Counted from the first letter of the stretch, positions 8,900 to 18,148 are shown. The stretch is 64,000 bases of DNA from Streptomyces sp. SPB162 (GCF_029504575.1 NZ_JAQFII010000001.1:6083001-6147000); one strand, 5' to 3'. Notes: a model not told the origin generated them from the letters alone. Numbers and translations are program-made.

Positions 8900-9409
8900 A
8901 TGATCCAGAGCCAGGCAGTACCCGTCGTCCGGCATGCGACCAGGTCCGACCTGCCCCGCGTCGCGGAACTCGCCATCGCCCACGCCGTCTACGAGGAGGC
9001 CGACCCGCCCGCCGCGGGTTTCGCGGAACGGCTCGCCGACGCGCTCTTCGACCGGGCGGAACCGCGGCTGATCTGCCTCGTGGCGCAGCTCGGGGACGGC
9101 TCCCTGGCCGGCTACGCGACCTGCACCCCCGAGTTCGCCACCTGGTCGGGTCACGAGTACCTGCACATGGACTGCCTCTTCCTCGACGGGGACCACCGCG
9201 GCCTGGGCCTCGGCCGGCTGCTGATCGACGCCGTCGCGGCCGAGGCGGCGGCGCTCGGCCTCGAGGAGGTGCAGTGGAACACCCCCGTCTGGAACGAGGG
9301 CGCCATTCGCTTCTACGACCGGCTCGGCGCCACCTCCCGCGAGAAGCGCCGCTACGCCTGGACGGTGCCGGCCGGTGCGGGCGCGCCGCGCGCGGTCAGC
9401 TCCTCGTAG
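8900..9409 (+). CDS. GNAT family N-acetyltransferase
   Basis: This 169-residue protein is a single GNAT domain. The acetyl-CoA pyrophosphate loop is HRGLGLGRLLI (R/Q-x-x-G-x-G/A pattern) and the C-terminal strand has WNEGAIRFYDRLGA, which is typical. The substrate is not predictable; small polyamines, amino acids or antibiotics are usual. The ATG at 8900 has no ribosome site but a TATTTT box ends six bases before it, so the mRNA may be leaderless. Its 3' end overlaps the convergent ltrA gene by 58 bases. Confidence 0.88.
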   Translation: MIQSQAVPVVRHATRSDLPRVAELAIAHAVYEEADPPAAGFAERLADALFDRAEPRLICLVAQLGDGSLAGYATCTPEFATWSGHEYLHMDCLFLDGDHRGLGLGRLLIDAVAAEAAALGLEEVQWNTPVWNEGAIRFYDRLGATSREKRRYAWTVPAGAGAPRAVSSS

Positions 9410-10500
9410 CCGAAGCACAGCGCCAGTACCAGGACGGCGCCGCCGACCTGGGTGAGCGCCGTGAGGCGGGTGCCGAGCGGGACGGTGGCGGCGAGCAGGC
9501 CCGCGGCGCAGAGCCGGGGGAGCAGCGGACGGAGTCCGATGGCGTGGCGGTCGGCCGCATCGGCGGTGAGGAAGAGCGCGATGCCGCCCGCCAGCGCCCA
9601 GGCCTGCGCGTCGCCGAGGTGGTCGCCGGCGTGCCCGACGGCGGACTTGACGCCCGCGGCGAAGAGCAGGACGCCGAGCAGCAGTCCGTAGTGGCCGAGG
9701 TTGTAGATCCGCACAGCCGCGAAGTTCCGCTGAGCGGCGGTCAGTCGCGCCAGGGCGTGCTCGCCCCGCTCGTCGTCCCCGTGGCCGAAGTACGCCCACC
9801 ACAGCCCGAGGCAGACGCAGAGCATCAGGACGGCGGCGCTGACCCGTCCCGCGGTGAGCTGGGCGTCGCCGACACCGACGCCGATCGCGATCACGGACTC
9901 GCCGAACGCCACGATCATGATGAGGCCGTGCCGCTCGACGAAGTGGCCGCAGCGGATGGTGAACTCCCCCAGGTCCACCAGCCGGGGCGTGGCGAGCAGG
10001 ATGGCCAGGGACACCGTCCACAGGCCCAGTTGGACGCCTCCCCGCAGATAGCCGCCGATGACGACGAGGGCGGCGTTGAGGACGTTCAGGCCGCCCATGC
10101 GCGCCACCGAGCTGAGCGTCACGCCCGAAGCGGCGAAGGTGCCGCAGTGCACGGCTATGACGAAGAGGTAGGCGAGGCCGAAGACGACACCGCTGCCGTC
10201 GAAGGCGTGCGGGACGGCCAGCGAGATGATCAGGAAGCCGGCCATCCCGGCGAGCATCAGCCCGCGTCGGCTGGGGGTGGTGGGCGGCATCGCGTTGGTG
10301 AGCCAGATGAACGCGTCGTACATCCACCAGATCAGCGCGAGCATGATCACGACCCGCAGCAGCCCGCCCCCGTCGAGGTGGTGGGCGAGGCTGGCGGTGA
10401 GCTGGGTGACGGTGAAGACGAAGACGAGGTCGAAGAAGAGCTCCAGAGGGCTGACCCGCAGGGTCTCCTGGCCGGTGGAGTCGCGGTAGTCGGTGGTCAC
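9352..10500 (-). CDS. ltrA: Low temperature requirement protein A (LtrA) family membrane protein
   Basis: This 382-residue polytopic membrane protein (about 10-12 hydrophobic segments) carries the LtrA signature SPLELFFDLVFVFTVTQL at its start and the conserved VERHGLIMIVAFGESVIAIGVG block in the middle. LtrA was named from a Listeria cold-growth mutant; the molecular function remains unclear. The GTG at 10500 is preceded by CATACT about 11 bases upstream, compatible with a leaderless transcript. The last 58 bases overlap the convergent GNAT gene. Confidence 0.9.
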   Translation of the reverse strand: MTTDYRDSTGQETLRVSPLELFFDLVFVFTVTQLTASLAHHLDGGGLLRVVIMLALIWWMYDAFIWLTNAMPPTTPSRRGLMLAGMAGFLIISLAVPHAFDGSGVVFGLAYLFVIAVHCGTFAASGVTLSSVARMGGLNVLNAALVVIGGYLRGGVQLGLWTVSLAILLATPRLVDLGEFTIRCGHFVERHGLIMIVAFGESVIAIGVGVGDAQLTAGRVSAAVLMLCVCLGLWWAYFGHGDDERGEHALARLTAAQRNFAAVRIYNLGHYGLLLGVLLFAAGVKSAVGHAGDHLGDAQAWALAGGIALFLTADAADRHAIGLRPLLPRLCAAGLLAATVPLGTRLTALTQVGGAVLVLALCFGYEELTARGAPAPAGTVQA

Positions 10501-10543
10501 GCCGGTGAGTATGGGCGATCGCCGACGTGTGCGAAAACGGAAC

Positions 10544-10583
10544 GAAGAAGTCCCGCAGGGCTGTTGCCGTACGGGACTCCTCC
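10544..10583 (-). terminator. Rho-independent terminator of the MFS/oxidoreductase operon
   Basis: Downstream of the MFS stop, the minus strand forms a 12-pair stem (GGAGGAGTCCCG with CGGGACTTCTTC, two G-U pairs) around a 16-base loop. A pyrimidine- and T-rich tail ending in TTTT follows. Confidence 0.75.
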
Positions 10584-10600
10584 ACGCGCCGACCGCAGGC

Positions 10601-12025
10601 CTACCGGCGGCGCAGACCGGCGAAGACGAGGGCCGACCCGGCCAGCACGATCACCGCGTCGACCAGCAGTGCGGCGTGGATGCCGCTGAGCACCGAACCG
10701 GTCGCGGTGGTGCGGGCGGTGGCGATCGCGCTGAGCACCGGGATGCCCATCGTGATGCCGACCTGCTGGGTCATCGAGGTGAGCCCGGTGGCCAGCCCCT
10801 GCTCGTCATCGGGCAGACCCGAGGTCGCGGTGACCATGTACCCGACGATCGCCGAGACATGGCCGAGGGCGCCCGCCGCCGAGGCGGCGAGGAGCAGGGT
10901 CAGGGCGCTGCCGCCGTCGGTGCCGAGCAGGACGAAGGCGGCGGTGGCCAGGGCCTGGACGAGCAGCCCGCAGGACAGGACGGCGCGGGTGCCGTGCCGT
11001 CCGATGAGCCGCGGGGTGGCCATTCCCCCGGCGAAGGCGGCGGCACCGAGCGCGCAGAACGCCAGACCGGTCTGCAGGGGCGAGTAGCCCAGCACCTGCT
11101 GCATGTACAGCGTCAGGAGGAAGACGACCGAGCTCTCCATGGCGAAGGTGACCAGACCGCCGAGGTTGCCCCACTTGACGGTGTGCCGGGTCAGGACCCG
11201 CAGCGGGGCGAGCGGGGCCTCGGCGCGGAGCTCGACGCGCCAGAAGGCGAGGAAGAGCGCAGCGGCGGCGGCGAGGCAGCCGAGCGCGGCAGGGTCGGTC
11301 CACCCCTGCTCGCCGGCCAGGGTGACGCCGTAGACCAGGGCGAGCAGCCCGCCGGTGACGGTGATCGCGCCGGGGACGTCGAGCTGGGAGCGGGCGCCGC
11401 GGCTCTCCTCGATCACGGCCGGGGCGGCGAACAGGACGACCAGCGCGACGGGCACGTTGAGGAAGAAGGCCCAGCGCCAGCTCAGCAGGTCGGTGAGGAC
11501 ACCGCCGGCGATCGCGCCGACGGTGAAGCCGGCCGACATGAGGGTGCCGTTGAGGCCCAGCGCCTTGGCCCGCAGCGGGCCCTCCGGCAGCGAGGTGGTG
11601 AGCAGCGAGAGCGCGGCGGGGGTGGCCATCGCGGAGGCCAGGCCCTGGGCGACGCGGGCGCAGAGCAGCATCTCGGGACCGGTGGCCAGCCCGCCGGCCA
11701 GCGAGCCGGCGGCCAGCAGGCCCATGCCGGCGAGCAGCATCCGGCGGCGTCCGACGAAGTCGGCGAGCCGGCCGAAGAGCAGCGTGAACCCGGCGGCGGG
11801 CAGCATCATCGCGGTGGCGATCCACTGCAGGTTCGCCCATGAGAAGCCGAGGCCGTGGCCGATGTCGGGCAGCGCCACGTTGAGGATCGAGAAGTCGACG
11901 GCGAGCATGAACTGCGAGCCGAGGAGCAGCAGGAGGACGAGGCGCTGGCGGGAGGTCATCCGCGCGGTGGCGTCCGGGCCGGCGGTGTCGACCGCGGTGG
12001 CGGGTGGCGTGGTGAGGGCGGTCAT
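10601..12025 (-). CDS. MFS drug efflux transporter, DHA2 (EmrB/QacA) family
   Basis: This 474-residue transporter has about 14 membrane segments. The loop 2-3 motif is GRLADFVGRRRMLLAG and the segment VAQGLASAMATPAALSLL matches motif C of drug:H+ antiporters. It likely exports a hydrophobic toxic compound by proton antiport. Its ATG lies two bases after the stop of the oxidoreductase gene (12028-12948), so both are read from one transcript, with the terminator at 10544-10583. The XRE regulator further upstream on the same strand may control the pair. Confidence 0.92.
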   Translation of the reverse strand: MTALTTPPATAVDTAGPDATARMTSRQRLVLLLLLGSQFMLAVDFSILNVALPDIGHGLGFSWANLQWIATAMMLPAAGFTLLFGRLADFVGRRRMLLAGMGLLAAGSLAGGLATGPEMLLCARVAQGLASAMATPAALSLLTTSLPEGPLRAKALGLNGTLMSAGFTVGAIAGGVLTDLLSWRWAFFLNVPVALVVLFAAPAVIEESRGARSQLDVPGAITVTGGLLALVYGVTLAGEQGWTDPAALGCLAAAAALFLAFWRVELRAEAPLAPLRVLTRHTVKWGNLGGLVTFAMESSVVFLLTLYMQQVLGYSPLQTGLAFCALGAAAFAGGMATPRLIGRHGTRAVLSCGLLVQALATAAFVLLGTDGGSALTLLLAASAAGALGHVSAIVGYMVTATSGLPDDEQGLATGLTSMTQQVGITMGIPVLSAIATARTTATGSVLSGIHAALLVDAVIVLAGSALVFAGLRRR

Positions 12026-12027
12026 CT

Positions 12028-12948
12028 CTACTGTCCGATCGTGAGTACGGCGTTGCCGGCGATCCGCCGGTCGCGGAGGTCGTTGAGGGTGGCGGCGGTG
12101 TCCTGCCAGGCGGCCAGACGCCCGATCTCCGGGTGCAGCCGGTCGTTCGCCACCAGCCGGACGAGGGCGGCCAGATCGGGGCCGAACGCCTCGTCGAAGT
12201 GCTCGTAGTGGAAGTGCCGCACGGCGGCGGAGCGGGGGCCCTGGAAGAAGGCGAAGAAGCTCAGCTCGGCGGGCTCTCGGGAGGCCTGGCCGAACCAGAT
12301 CAGCGTGCCGCGCGGCCGCAGCAGCGCCAAGGCCCGGGCGGTGGACGCGCCGCCCACCGACTCCAGCACCGTGTGGAAGGGGCCGCGGGCGTCGGCCAGG
12401 TCGTGGACGACGGTCGCACCGAACTCGGCGAGCCGCCTGCCGCGTTCGGGCGTCGCGGTGACGGCGGTGACCTCGGCGCCCGCGCCGACGGCCAGTTCGG
12501 TGAAGTAGTGGCCGACGCCGCCGGACGCGCCGGTGAGCAGCAGCGGATGCCCGGACACACAGCCGGTGGTGCGCAGCAACCGCAGCGCGGTGAGCCCGGC
12601 CAGCGGCAGCGCGGCCGCACGGATCGAGGAGACTCCGTCGGGCAGGACGGCGAGCGCGTCGGTGCGGACGGCCGCGTACTCGGCCCAGCCGCCGCCCGCC
12701 GGGTGGCCGACGATCCGCTGTCCGGCCCGCGGGCCCGAACCGTCCGCCGCGGCCTGGACGACCAGGCCGGCGATGTCCTTGCCGGGTCGCTGCCCGGGGC
12801 GCGGGGCGTGCAGCCGGAAGACCTCACCGCGGTTGACGGAGAACGCCTCGACCTTGACCAGCGCCTCGTCCGGCGCCGGCCGGGGCTCCTCCGCGTCGCC
12901 CAGGACCACCATGGCGTCGGGGTGCCCGGTGGGCAGCAGTGCCTTCAT
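12028..12948 (-). CDS. Zinc-independent alcohol dehydrogenase / quinone oxidoreductase family protein
   Basis: This 306-residue MDR-superfamily enzyme has a GroES-like N-terminal half and a Rossmann half with LLTGASGGVGHYFTELA for NAD(P)H. The structural and catalytic zinc Cys residues of true alcohol dehydrogenases are absent, so NADPH:quinone or enoyl reductase activity is more likely. The start ATG has GAGGG upstream. It is the first gene of a two-gene operon with the MFS exporter, which suggests detoxification or tailoring plus export of one compound. A perfect 7-3-7 palindrome lies about 100 bases upstream. Confidence 0.88.
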   Translation of the reverse strand: MKALLPTGHPDAMVVLGDAEEPRPAPDEALVKVEAFSVNRGEVFRLHAPRPGQRPGKDIAGLVVQAAADGSGPRAGQRIVGHPAGGGWAEYAAVRTDALAVLPDGVSSIRAAALPLAGLTALRLLRTTGCVSGHPLLLTGASGGVGHYFTELAVGAGAEVTAVTATPERGRRLAEFGATVVHDLADARGPFHTVLESVGGASTARALALLRPRGTLIWFGQASREPAELSFFAFFQGPRSAAVRHFHYEHFDEAFGPDLAALVRLVANDRLHPEIGRLAAWQDTAATLNDLRDRRIAGNAVLTIGQ

Positions 12949-13045
12949 CGTCTGTCCCTCGATCCGGCGCGGTGCGGGTGCACCGCGCTGAGATCAAGGA
13001 AAGCCGCAGGTCAAAGGGTGTGTCCAACAGCCTTTTGGCGGTCTC

Positions 13046-13062
13046 GACAACCATCGGTTGTC
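13046..13062. promoter_or_regulatory. Candidate operator upstream of the oxidoreductase/MFS operon
   Basis: GACAACCATCGGTTGTC is a perfect 7-base inverted repeat with a 3-base spacer. It lies between the XRE regulator stop (13081) and the oxidoreductase start (12948), where an operator for that operon is expected. The binding protein is unknown. Confidence 0.5.
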
Positions 13063-13080
13063 AGCGCACCCCAGGGGGCG

Positions 13081-13920
13081 CTACCGCGACCGGACGGCCG
13101 GCTCCGTGGTCCAACTGGCAAGCAGCGCCAGCCGTTCGGCCGTCGTGGAGCCGGGTGCGACGGTGTACGCGACCAGCGTCTGGTCAGGGTCGCCGGGCAG
13201 CGCGAGTGTCTCGTAGCCGAACTCCAGTTCCCCGGCGACGGAGTGGGCGATCCGCTTCACCCCGTACGTCTTCTCCTTGACGAGGTGGTCGGCCCACAGC
13301 CGCCGGAACTCGTCGCTCTTGAGCGACAATTCGCCGATCAGTGCCGCCATGCGCTGGTCGTCCGGGTGCCGCCCCGCGTCCAGCCGCAGATACGCGACGG
13401 TCTCGGCGGCCACCGCGTTCCAGTCCGGGTACAGCCCGCGGGTCTGCTCGTCGAGGAAGACCGAACGGGCGATGTTGCACTCGCCGTCCGGGTACCTCGA
13501 GAACCCGCAGACGGCGTCGGCGAGCGCGTTCCACGCCAGGGCGTCCATCCGCCGCCCCAGGACGAAGGCCGGCCCGCTCATCGTGTCGAGCAGCAGCCGC
13601 AGCCCCGGCCGCACCCGCGTGCTGCCGCGCGGCGCCGCGCGGGCGGTACGGGCCGGCCGGGCCAGCGCCCGCAGGTGTTCCCGCTCGGTCTCGTCGAGCC
13701 GCAGCACCCGCGCGATCGCGTCGAGCACGGAGTCGGACACGTTCTGGCCGCGGCCCTGCTCCAGCCGGATGTAGTAGTCCACGCTCACCCCGGCGAGCTG
13801 GGCGACCTCCTCGCGGCGCAGCCCCGGCACCCGCCGCCGCCCGTGCGACGGCAGGCCCACGTCCTCGGGCTGGATACGGGCGCGGCGCGACTGCAGGAAC
13901 CCGCTCAGATCTGTGTCCAT
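13081..13920 (-). CDS. XRE-family regulator with MmyB-like ligand domain
   Basis: This 279-residue regulator has an N-terminal helix-turn-helix (residues about 13-75). The box RRVPGLRREEVAQLAGVSVD and YYIRLEQGR are hallmarks of the MmyB-type group. The C-terminal domain (about 105-270) matches MmyB-like ligand domains, which bind fatty-acid-like molecules, with LAWNALADAV and GDPDQTLVAYTVAPG. The ATG at 13920 is used; the frame continues upstream without conserved content. Such regulators usually sit divergent to the short-chain dehydrogenase they control, as here with the gene at 14067. Confidence 0.9.
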   Translation of the reverse strand: MDTDLSGFLQSRRARIQPEDVGLPSHGRRRVPGLRREEVAQLAGVSVDYYIRLEQGRGQNVSDSVLDAIARVLRLDETEREHLRALARPARTARAAPRGSTRVRPGLRLLLDTMSGPAFVLGRRMDALAWNALADAVCGFSRYPDGECNIARSVFLDEQTRGLYPDWNAVAAETVAYLRLDAGRHPDDQRMAALIGELSLKSDEFRRLWADHLVKEKTYGVKRIAHSVAGELEFGYETLALPGDPDQTLVAYTVAPGSTTAERLALLASWTTEPAVRSR

Positions 13921-13953
13921 GGAAAGCAGCCTAGATCGCGGGCCGAACGCGAG

Positions 13954-13990
13954 CCTGGTTCCGACAGACCCAGGAACAGCACAGCCCTGG
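13954..13990. promoter_or_regulatory. Repeated CCTGG/CCAGG boxes in the XRE-SDR intergenic region
   Basis: CCTGG (13954-13958), CCAGG (13970-13974) and CCTGGG (13985-13990) occur in alternating orientation at regular spacing between the divergent regulator and SDR genes. This arrangement suits the regulator's operator, but it has not been tested. Confidence 0.4.
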
Positions 13991-14066
13991 GTAGGCCCCG
14001 CGACAACTCGCAGAGTGGAGCACGTCAGCAGGACACCTCGCACCACCACTTCAGGGAGCACCTCGC

Positions 14067-14828
14067 ATGAGCTACGACAACCTCGCCGGCCGCACCGCAG
14101 TCGTCACCGGAGCCGCCAGCGGCATGGGGGAGGCCACGGCCAGGCTGCTCGCCGCGCACGGCGCCCGGGTCGCGCTGCTGGCCCGCCGCGCGGACCGGCT
14201 GGACGAACTGGCCGGGAAGATCACCGCGGCCGGCGGCCAGGCGCTGGCCGTACCGGTCGACGTCACCGACGGCGCCTCCGTGGACGCGGCCGCCGAGCGG
14301 ATCCACCAGGCGTACGGAGCCGTCGACCTGGTGGTGAACTCGGCCGGCGTGATGCTGCCGAACCCGCTCGAGGACGGTCGGATCGACGAGTGGTCCCGCA
14401 TGATCGACACCAATGTGACGGGCGTGCTGCGGATCATCCGCGCCTTCACCGCCGACCTCGTCGCCGCGGCGGCGGAGGGCCGGCCGGCCGACCTGGTCAA
14501 CATCTCCTCGATCGGCGCGCACCTCACGTTCCCCAACTACGCCGTCTACGGAGCGACCAAGGCCGCGCTCACCCACCTGTCGACGCTGCTGCGCGCCGAA
14601 CTCGGGCCGCGCGACGTGCGCGTCACCAACATCGAGCCGGGGCTGACGGACACCGAGCTCGGCGGGCACATCGACAACCAGGAGCTGTCGGCGCAGCTCG
14701 GGGGCATGTTCGACGCGATGGGCAGTTTGTCGTCGGACGATGTCGCGGACCTCATCGGGTTCGTCGCCAGCCGGCCCGCGCACGTTAACCTGCGCCAGGT
14801 GATCGTGCTGCCGACCCGGCAGGCATGA
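14067..14828 (+). CDS. Short-chain dehydrogenase/reductase
   Basis: This 253-residue classical SDR has the cofactor motif VTGAASGMGEATA, the structural VNSAGVM (NNAG-type) block, and the catalytic Ser in NISSIGA followed by YxxxK as YAVYGATKAA. The PGLTDTELGG segment after it matches enzymes that act on small ketones or alcohols. The ATG has GGGAG upstream. It diverges from the MmyB-like regulator, its likely controller, and is followed by a LysR gene. Confidence 0.93.
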   Translation: MSYDNLAGRTAVVTGAASGMGEATARLLAAHGARVALLARRADRLDELAGKITAAGGQALAVPVDVTDGASVDAAAERIHQAYGAVDLVVNSAGVMLPNPLEDGRIDEWSRMIDTNVTGVLRIIRAFTADLVAAAAEGRPADLVNISSIGAHLTFPNYAVYGATKAALTHLSTLLRAELGPRDVRVTNIEPGLTDTELGGHIDNQELSAQLGGMFDAMGSLSSDDVADLIGFVASRPAHVNLRQVIVLPTRQA

Positions 14829-14856
14829 GCCGCACAGCAACGGGGGAACGTCGGCG

Positions 14857-15825
14857 GTGGATCTCGATCTCGCTCAGGTCAGGGCCTTCGTCGTCACGGC
14901 GCAGCGGCTGCACTTCGGACAGGCGGCCGCCGAGCTGTTCCTCAGCCAGCAGGCCCTGTCCAAGCGCATAGCCCGGCTGGAGGACGCGCTCGGGGTGCGG
15001 CTCTTCGACCGCACCGGGCACAGCGTCGGACTCACCCCCGCCGGGGAGCGGTTCCTCGGGCCCGCCCGGGACGTCGTACGGGCCGGGGAGGCCGCGGTGG
15101 CGGCCGCCCGGCACAGTGAGCGGCCGCTGCGGGTGACGGTGTGGGGCCACATGTTCGTCCCGCTGCGGACGATCCGGCTGGTCGTCGGCGAGGAGCCGGA
15201 CATGGACATCGAGCTGAGCCTGCGACCCGGATTCGCGGCCGCGCTGTCCGGGCTGCGGGCCGACGAGATCGACTTCGCGCTCGGCCGCACCCACGATCTG
15301 GACGAGCCCTGGCCGCGCGCCCTGACCCGGCGGCTGGTGCGGCTGGACCCGGTCAAGGCGGTGCTCAGCCGGGACAGTCCGCTCGCCGCGGCCCCGGCGC
15401 TGCGCCCGGACGACCTGCGGACGAGCCGCCTGTGGTTCCCGGCGGCCAGGGAGAAGCTCGACTTCCTGCGGAGCTTCGTCGAACGGTTCGACATCCCCGG
15501 GGACTTCGGCGGGATCAACCTCGGCCTCGAACCCTTCCTCGACCACCTCCGGGGCCGTCCCGAGCACTTCTCCCTGCTGCCCACCGACGTGGAGATCCCG
15601 CCCGGCACGGGTCTGGTGGAGATCCCCGTGGTGGACCCGACCCCGCTCTACGCCTGGCACGTCATCTGGCGCGCGGGCGAGGGTCACCCGGCCCTGGGAC
15701 CGCTCCTCGACGCCTTCGCCCGCACCGCACGGGTCCACGACTGGTTGGCCTACGACCCCGCCAGGCACTGGCTCCCCGACACCGACCGGGGAGCCCTCGG
15801 CCGGGACGGCGGCCCTACGACGTGA
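14857..15825 (+). CDS. LysR-family transcriptional regulator
   Basis: This 322-residue protein starts with a winged helix-turn-helix (FGQAAAELFLSQQALSKRIARLEDALGVRLFDR region, residues about 17-50). A periplasmic-binding-like effector domain follows. The GTG at 14857 has GGGGGAA upstream. LysR proteins usually regulate a divergent or neighbouring gene; here the preceding SDR gene is on the same strand and 28 bases away, so the two are probably co-transcribed. The 3' end overlaps the convergent treY stop by 11 bases. Confidence 0.9.
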   Translation: MDLDLAQVRAFVVTAQRLHFGQAAAELFLSQQALSKRIARLEDALGVRLFDRTGHSVGLTPAGERFLGPARDVVRAGEAAVAAARHSERPLRVTVWGHMFVPLRTIRLVVGEEPDMDIELSLRPGFAAALSGLRADEIDFALGRTHDLDEPWPRALTRRLVRLDPVKAVLSRDSPLAAAPALRPDDLRTSRLWFPAAREKLDFLRSFVERFDIPGDFGGINLGLEPFLDHLRGRPEHFSLLPTDVEIPPGTGLVEIPVVDPTPLYAWHVIWRAGEGHPALGPLLDAFARTARVHDWLAYDPARHWLPDTDRGALGRDGGPTT

Positions 15826-18148
15826 GCAGCGCCACCGGGTGCGTCGCGAACAGGTCCGCGACGGGGACGGTGCCGCGGTGGTGGGTGCCCGTCAGCCGGT
15901 CGGTCCAGTCGCCCGGCGGCAGGGTCAGCCCGGTGTCCCCCCATCCGCCCGCCTGTTCCAGCCCGTGCGACAGACGGGTGACGGCGGTGATCGAGCGCCC
16001 GGACCTGGCGAACGCGACACAGTGGGCGGCGGCCGGACCGGTCGCGTGCAGGGGCTCGTACGTGGCCTCGGCGCCGAACCAGTCCGGGTGCTCACGGCGC
16101 AGCAGCAGCGCGGTCGTCGTCACCAGCTCCTTCGGGCCGTCCCGCCGGTCCGCCGGCCGGTAGGGGCGGCGGTTGTCGGGATCGACGAGCAGCAGCTGGG
16201 GGTGCTCGTCGCCCTGATAGATGTCCGGCACCCCCGGCATCGTCAGCTGCAGCAGCACCGCGCCGAGCCGGTTGACCCGGGAGGGGGCCTCGATCGCGCG
16301 GGAGATGTCGGCGGTCGCGTAGTAGGTCGGCCCGGTGATCAGCTCGCGGGCGAAGGTGTCGAGCCGCTTCTCGTACGCCGTGTCCTGCTCCGTCCAGCTG
16401 GTGCGCAGCCCCGCCTCGCGCTCCGACTTCAGCAGCGTCGCGGCGACCACCTCCTCGGCGCCGTAGCTGCAGAAGACCACGGCGTACTGCCAGGCCAGGT
16501 ACTCCGCGTGCCGGTCGACGAGCGCGATGCCGGCGCGGGTGAAGTAGCTGCGCAGGTGGTCCGATTCGCGGCGCAGCCAGGACCGCCACAGACCGGGGTG
16601 CTCCGAGATCGCGGCGAGCCGGGCGCGGACGTCGGCGCTGCGCTTGGTGTCGTGGGTGGACAGGACGGTGCCGGTCGCCGGCCAGTCGCGTTGCAGGCGG
16701 GCGCAGAACGCGTGGAACTCCTCCGGGGTGGTGGTGGGGTGCGCCGGGTCCCGGCCGACCTCGTTGAGCGGCAGCAGCGGGTACCAGCGGTAGAAGGCGG
16801 TGTCCTCGACGGCCTTGGCGTGCAGCGCCGAGGCGACCTGGGCGAAGCGGACCGCGAAGCCGGCGTCCGCGCCGAGCGCGAGGTCGCGGATCTCCGCCGC
16901 GGCCGGCACCCCCGCCTCACGGGCCGCGGTCTCCAGCAGGGTGACGGCCTCGGCGGGCGCGTCCTGGCCCGGCACGACGTAGGGGCGGTAGACCGGCAGC
17001 CGGACCAGCACCTCGCGGATGGCCCGGCGCAGCACCGCCGGATCCTGCCCGGGCAGCGCGCGGGCGGCGGTACGGCCGAGCCGGCTCACCTCGGCGGCCA
17101 GGTCCCGCGTCACGATCTTGTACGCGGCCCGTCGTGCGGTCGGCCCCCACTCGCCGCCCCGGTCGGCTTCCTGGCCGGTGAAGTCGGCGTAGCCCGCCGT
17201 GATCCGCTCCACCCCGACCGGATCGGCGAACAGCCCGTCGACCCGGTCCAGGGAGTCGTACCCGGTGGTCCCCGCGCAGGCCCAGTCGGCGGGCAGCGCC
17301 TCGTCGTGGCCGAGGATCTTCTCCACCACGGTCCAGCGGCCGCCGGACGCGTCGGAGAGCCGGCGCAGGTACCCGGCGGGGTCGGCGAGGCCGTCGGGGT
17401 GGTCGATGCGCAGGCCGTCCGCGACGCCGTCGTGCAGCAGCTCCAGGAGCTTGGCGTGGGTCGCGTCGAAGACCTCCGGGTCCTCGACGCGGACCGCGAT
17501 CAGGTCGGAAATGGTGAAGAAGCGCCGGTAGTTGAGATCGGTCCTGGCCTCGCGCCAGTGGGCCGGCCGGTACCACTGGGCGTCCAGCAGCTCGCGCAGC
17601 GGCAGCGCCTCGGTGCCGGCGCGCAGCGGGAACGCGTGGTCGTAGTAACGGAGCACCGGCTCGCCGAGCGCCGTGTCGTCCTCGACGGCCAGTTGGCCCA
17701 GCACCTCGTCGAGCGGGGCGCCCAGGACCGGCATGAGGATCTTGCCGTCCAGCGCCGCCCAGTCGATGTCGAACCACCGTGCGTAGGGGGAGTCCGTCCC
17801 TTCCCGTAGTACCGACCACAGCGGACGGCTGAGGTGTTCCGGAACGGGGACCGCCATGTGGTTGGGCACCGTGTCGAGGACGATGCCGAGGCCGTGCGCG
17901 CGGGCGGTGCGGGACAGCGCTCGCAGCCCCTCCTCGCCCCCCAGCTCCTCGCTGACGCGGGTGTGGTCGACCACGTCGTACCCGTGCGTGGAGCCGGGCG
18001 CGGCCTGGAGCACCGGGGACAGGTGCAGGTGGGAGACGCCGAGCGCGGCGAGGCGGGGCACCGCGGCCTCGGCATCGGCGAACGTGAAGTCCGGTTGCAG
18101 CTGCAGCCGGTAGGTGGCGGTGGGCACGGCGGCCGTCGGCGGGGTCAT
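15815..18148 (-). CDS. treY: Malto-oligosyltrehalose synthase
   Basis: TreY (777 residues) isomerises the reducing end of glucans to a trehalose unit. GH13 landmarks are LDTVPNHMAV, DGLRIDHPDGL, VVEKILGHDE and STHDTKRSADVRAR; the last block and the C-terminal FARELITGPTYYA region are specific to TreY. The ATG at 18148 is chosen; a GTG at 18172 with AGGA nearby would add eight residues. It follows glgX by 51 bases on the same strand, so glgX-treY form an operon that feeds debranched glycogen chains into trehalose. Confidence 0.95.
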   Translation of the reverse strand: MTPPTAAVPTATYRLQLQPDFTFADAEAAVPRLAALGVSHLHLSPVLQAAPGSTHGYDVVDHTRVSEELGGEEGLRALSRTARAHGLGIVLDTVPNHMAVPVPEHLSRPLWSVLREGTDSPYARWFDIDWAALDGKILMPVLGAPLDEVLGQLAVEDDTALGEPVLRYYDHAFPLRAGTEALPLRELLDAQWYRPAHWREARTDLNYRRFFTISDLIAVRVEDPEVFDATHAKLLELLHDGVADGLRIDHPDGLADPAGYLRRLSDASGGRWTVVEKILGHDEALPADWACAGTTGYDSLDRVDGLFADPVGVERITAGYADFTGQEADRGGEWGPTARRAAYKIVTRDLAAEVSRLGRTAARALPGQDPAVLRRAIREVLVRLPVYRPYVVPGQDAPAEAVTLLETAAREAGVPAAAEIRDLALGADAGFAVRFAQVASALHAKAVEDTAFYRWYPLLPLNEVGRDPAHPTTTPEEFHAFCARLQRDWPATGTVLSTHDTKRSADVRARLAAISEHPGLWRSWLRRESDHLRSYFTRAGIALVDRHAEYLAWQYAVVFCSYGAEEVVAATLLKSEREAGLRTSWTEQDTAYEKRLDTFARELITGPTYYATADISRAIEAPSRVNRLGAVLLQLTMPGVPDIYQGDEHPQLLLVDPDNRRPYRPADRRDGPKELVTTTALLLRREHPDWFGAEATYEPLHATGPAAAHCVAFARSGRSITAVTRLSHGLEQAGGWGDTGLTLPPGDWTDRLTGTHHRGTVPVADLFATHPVALLTS

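Noticed and set aside
12824-13054. 76-codon minus-strand frame starting MVVETAKRLLDTPFDLRL
   Set aside because: It overlaps the oxidoreductase start and the palindrome; the later part is plainly a frame shadow.
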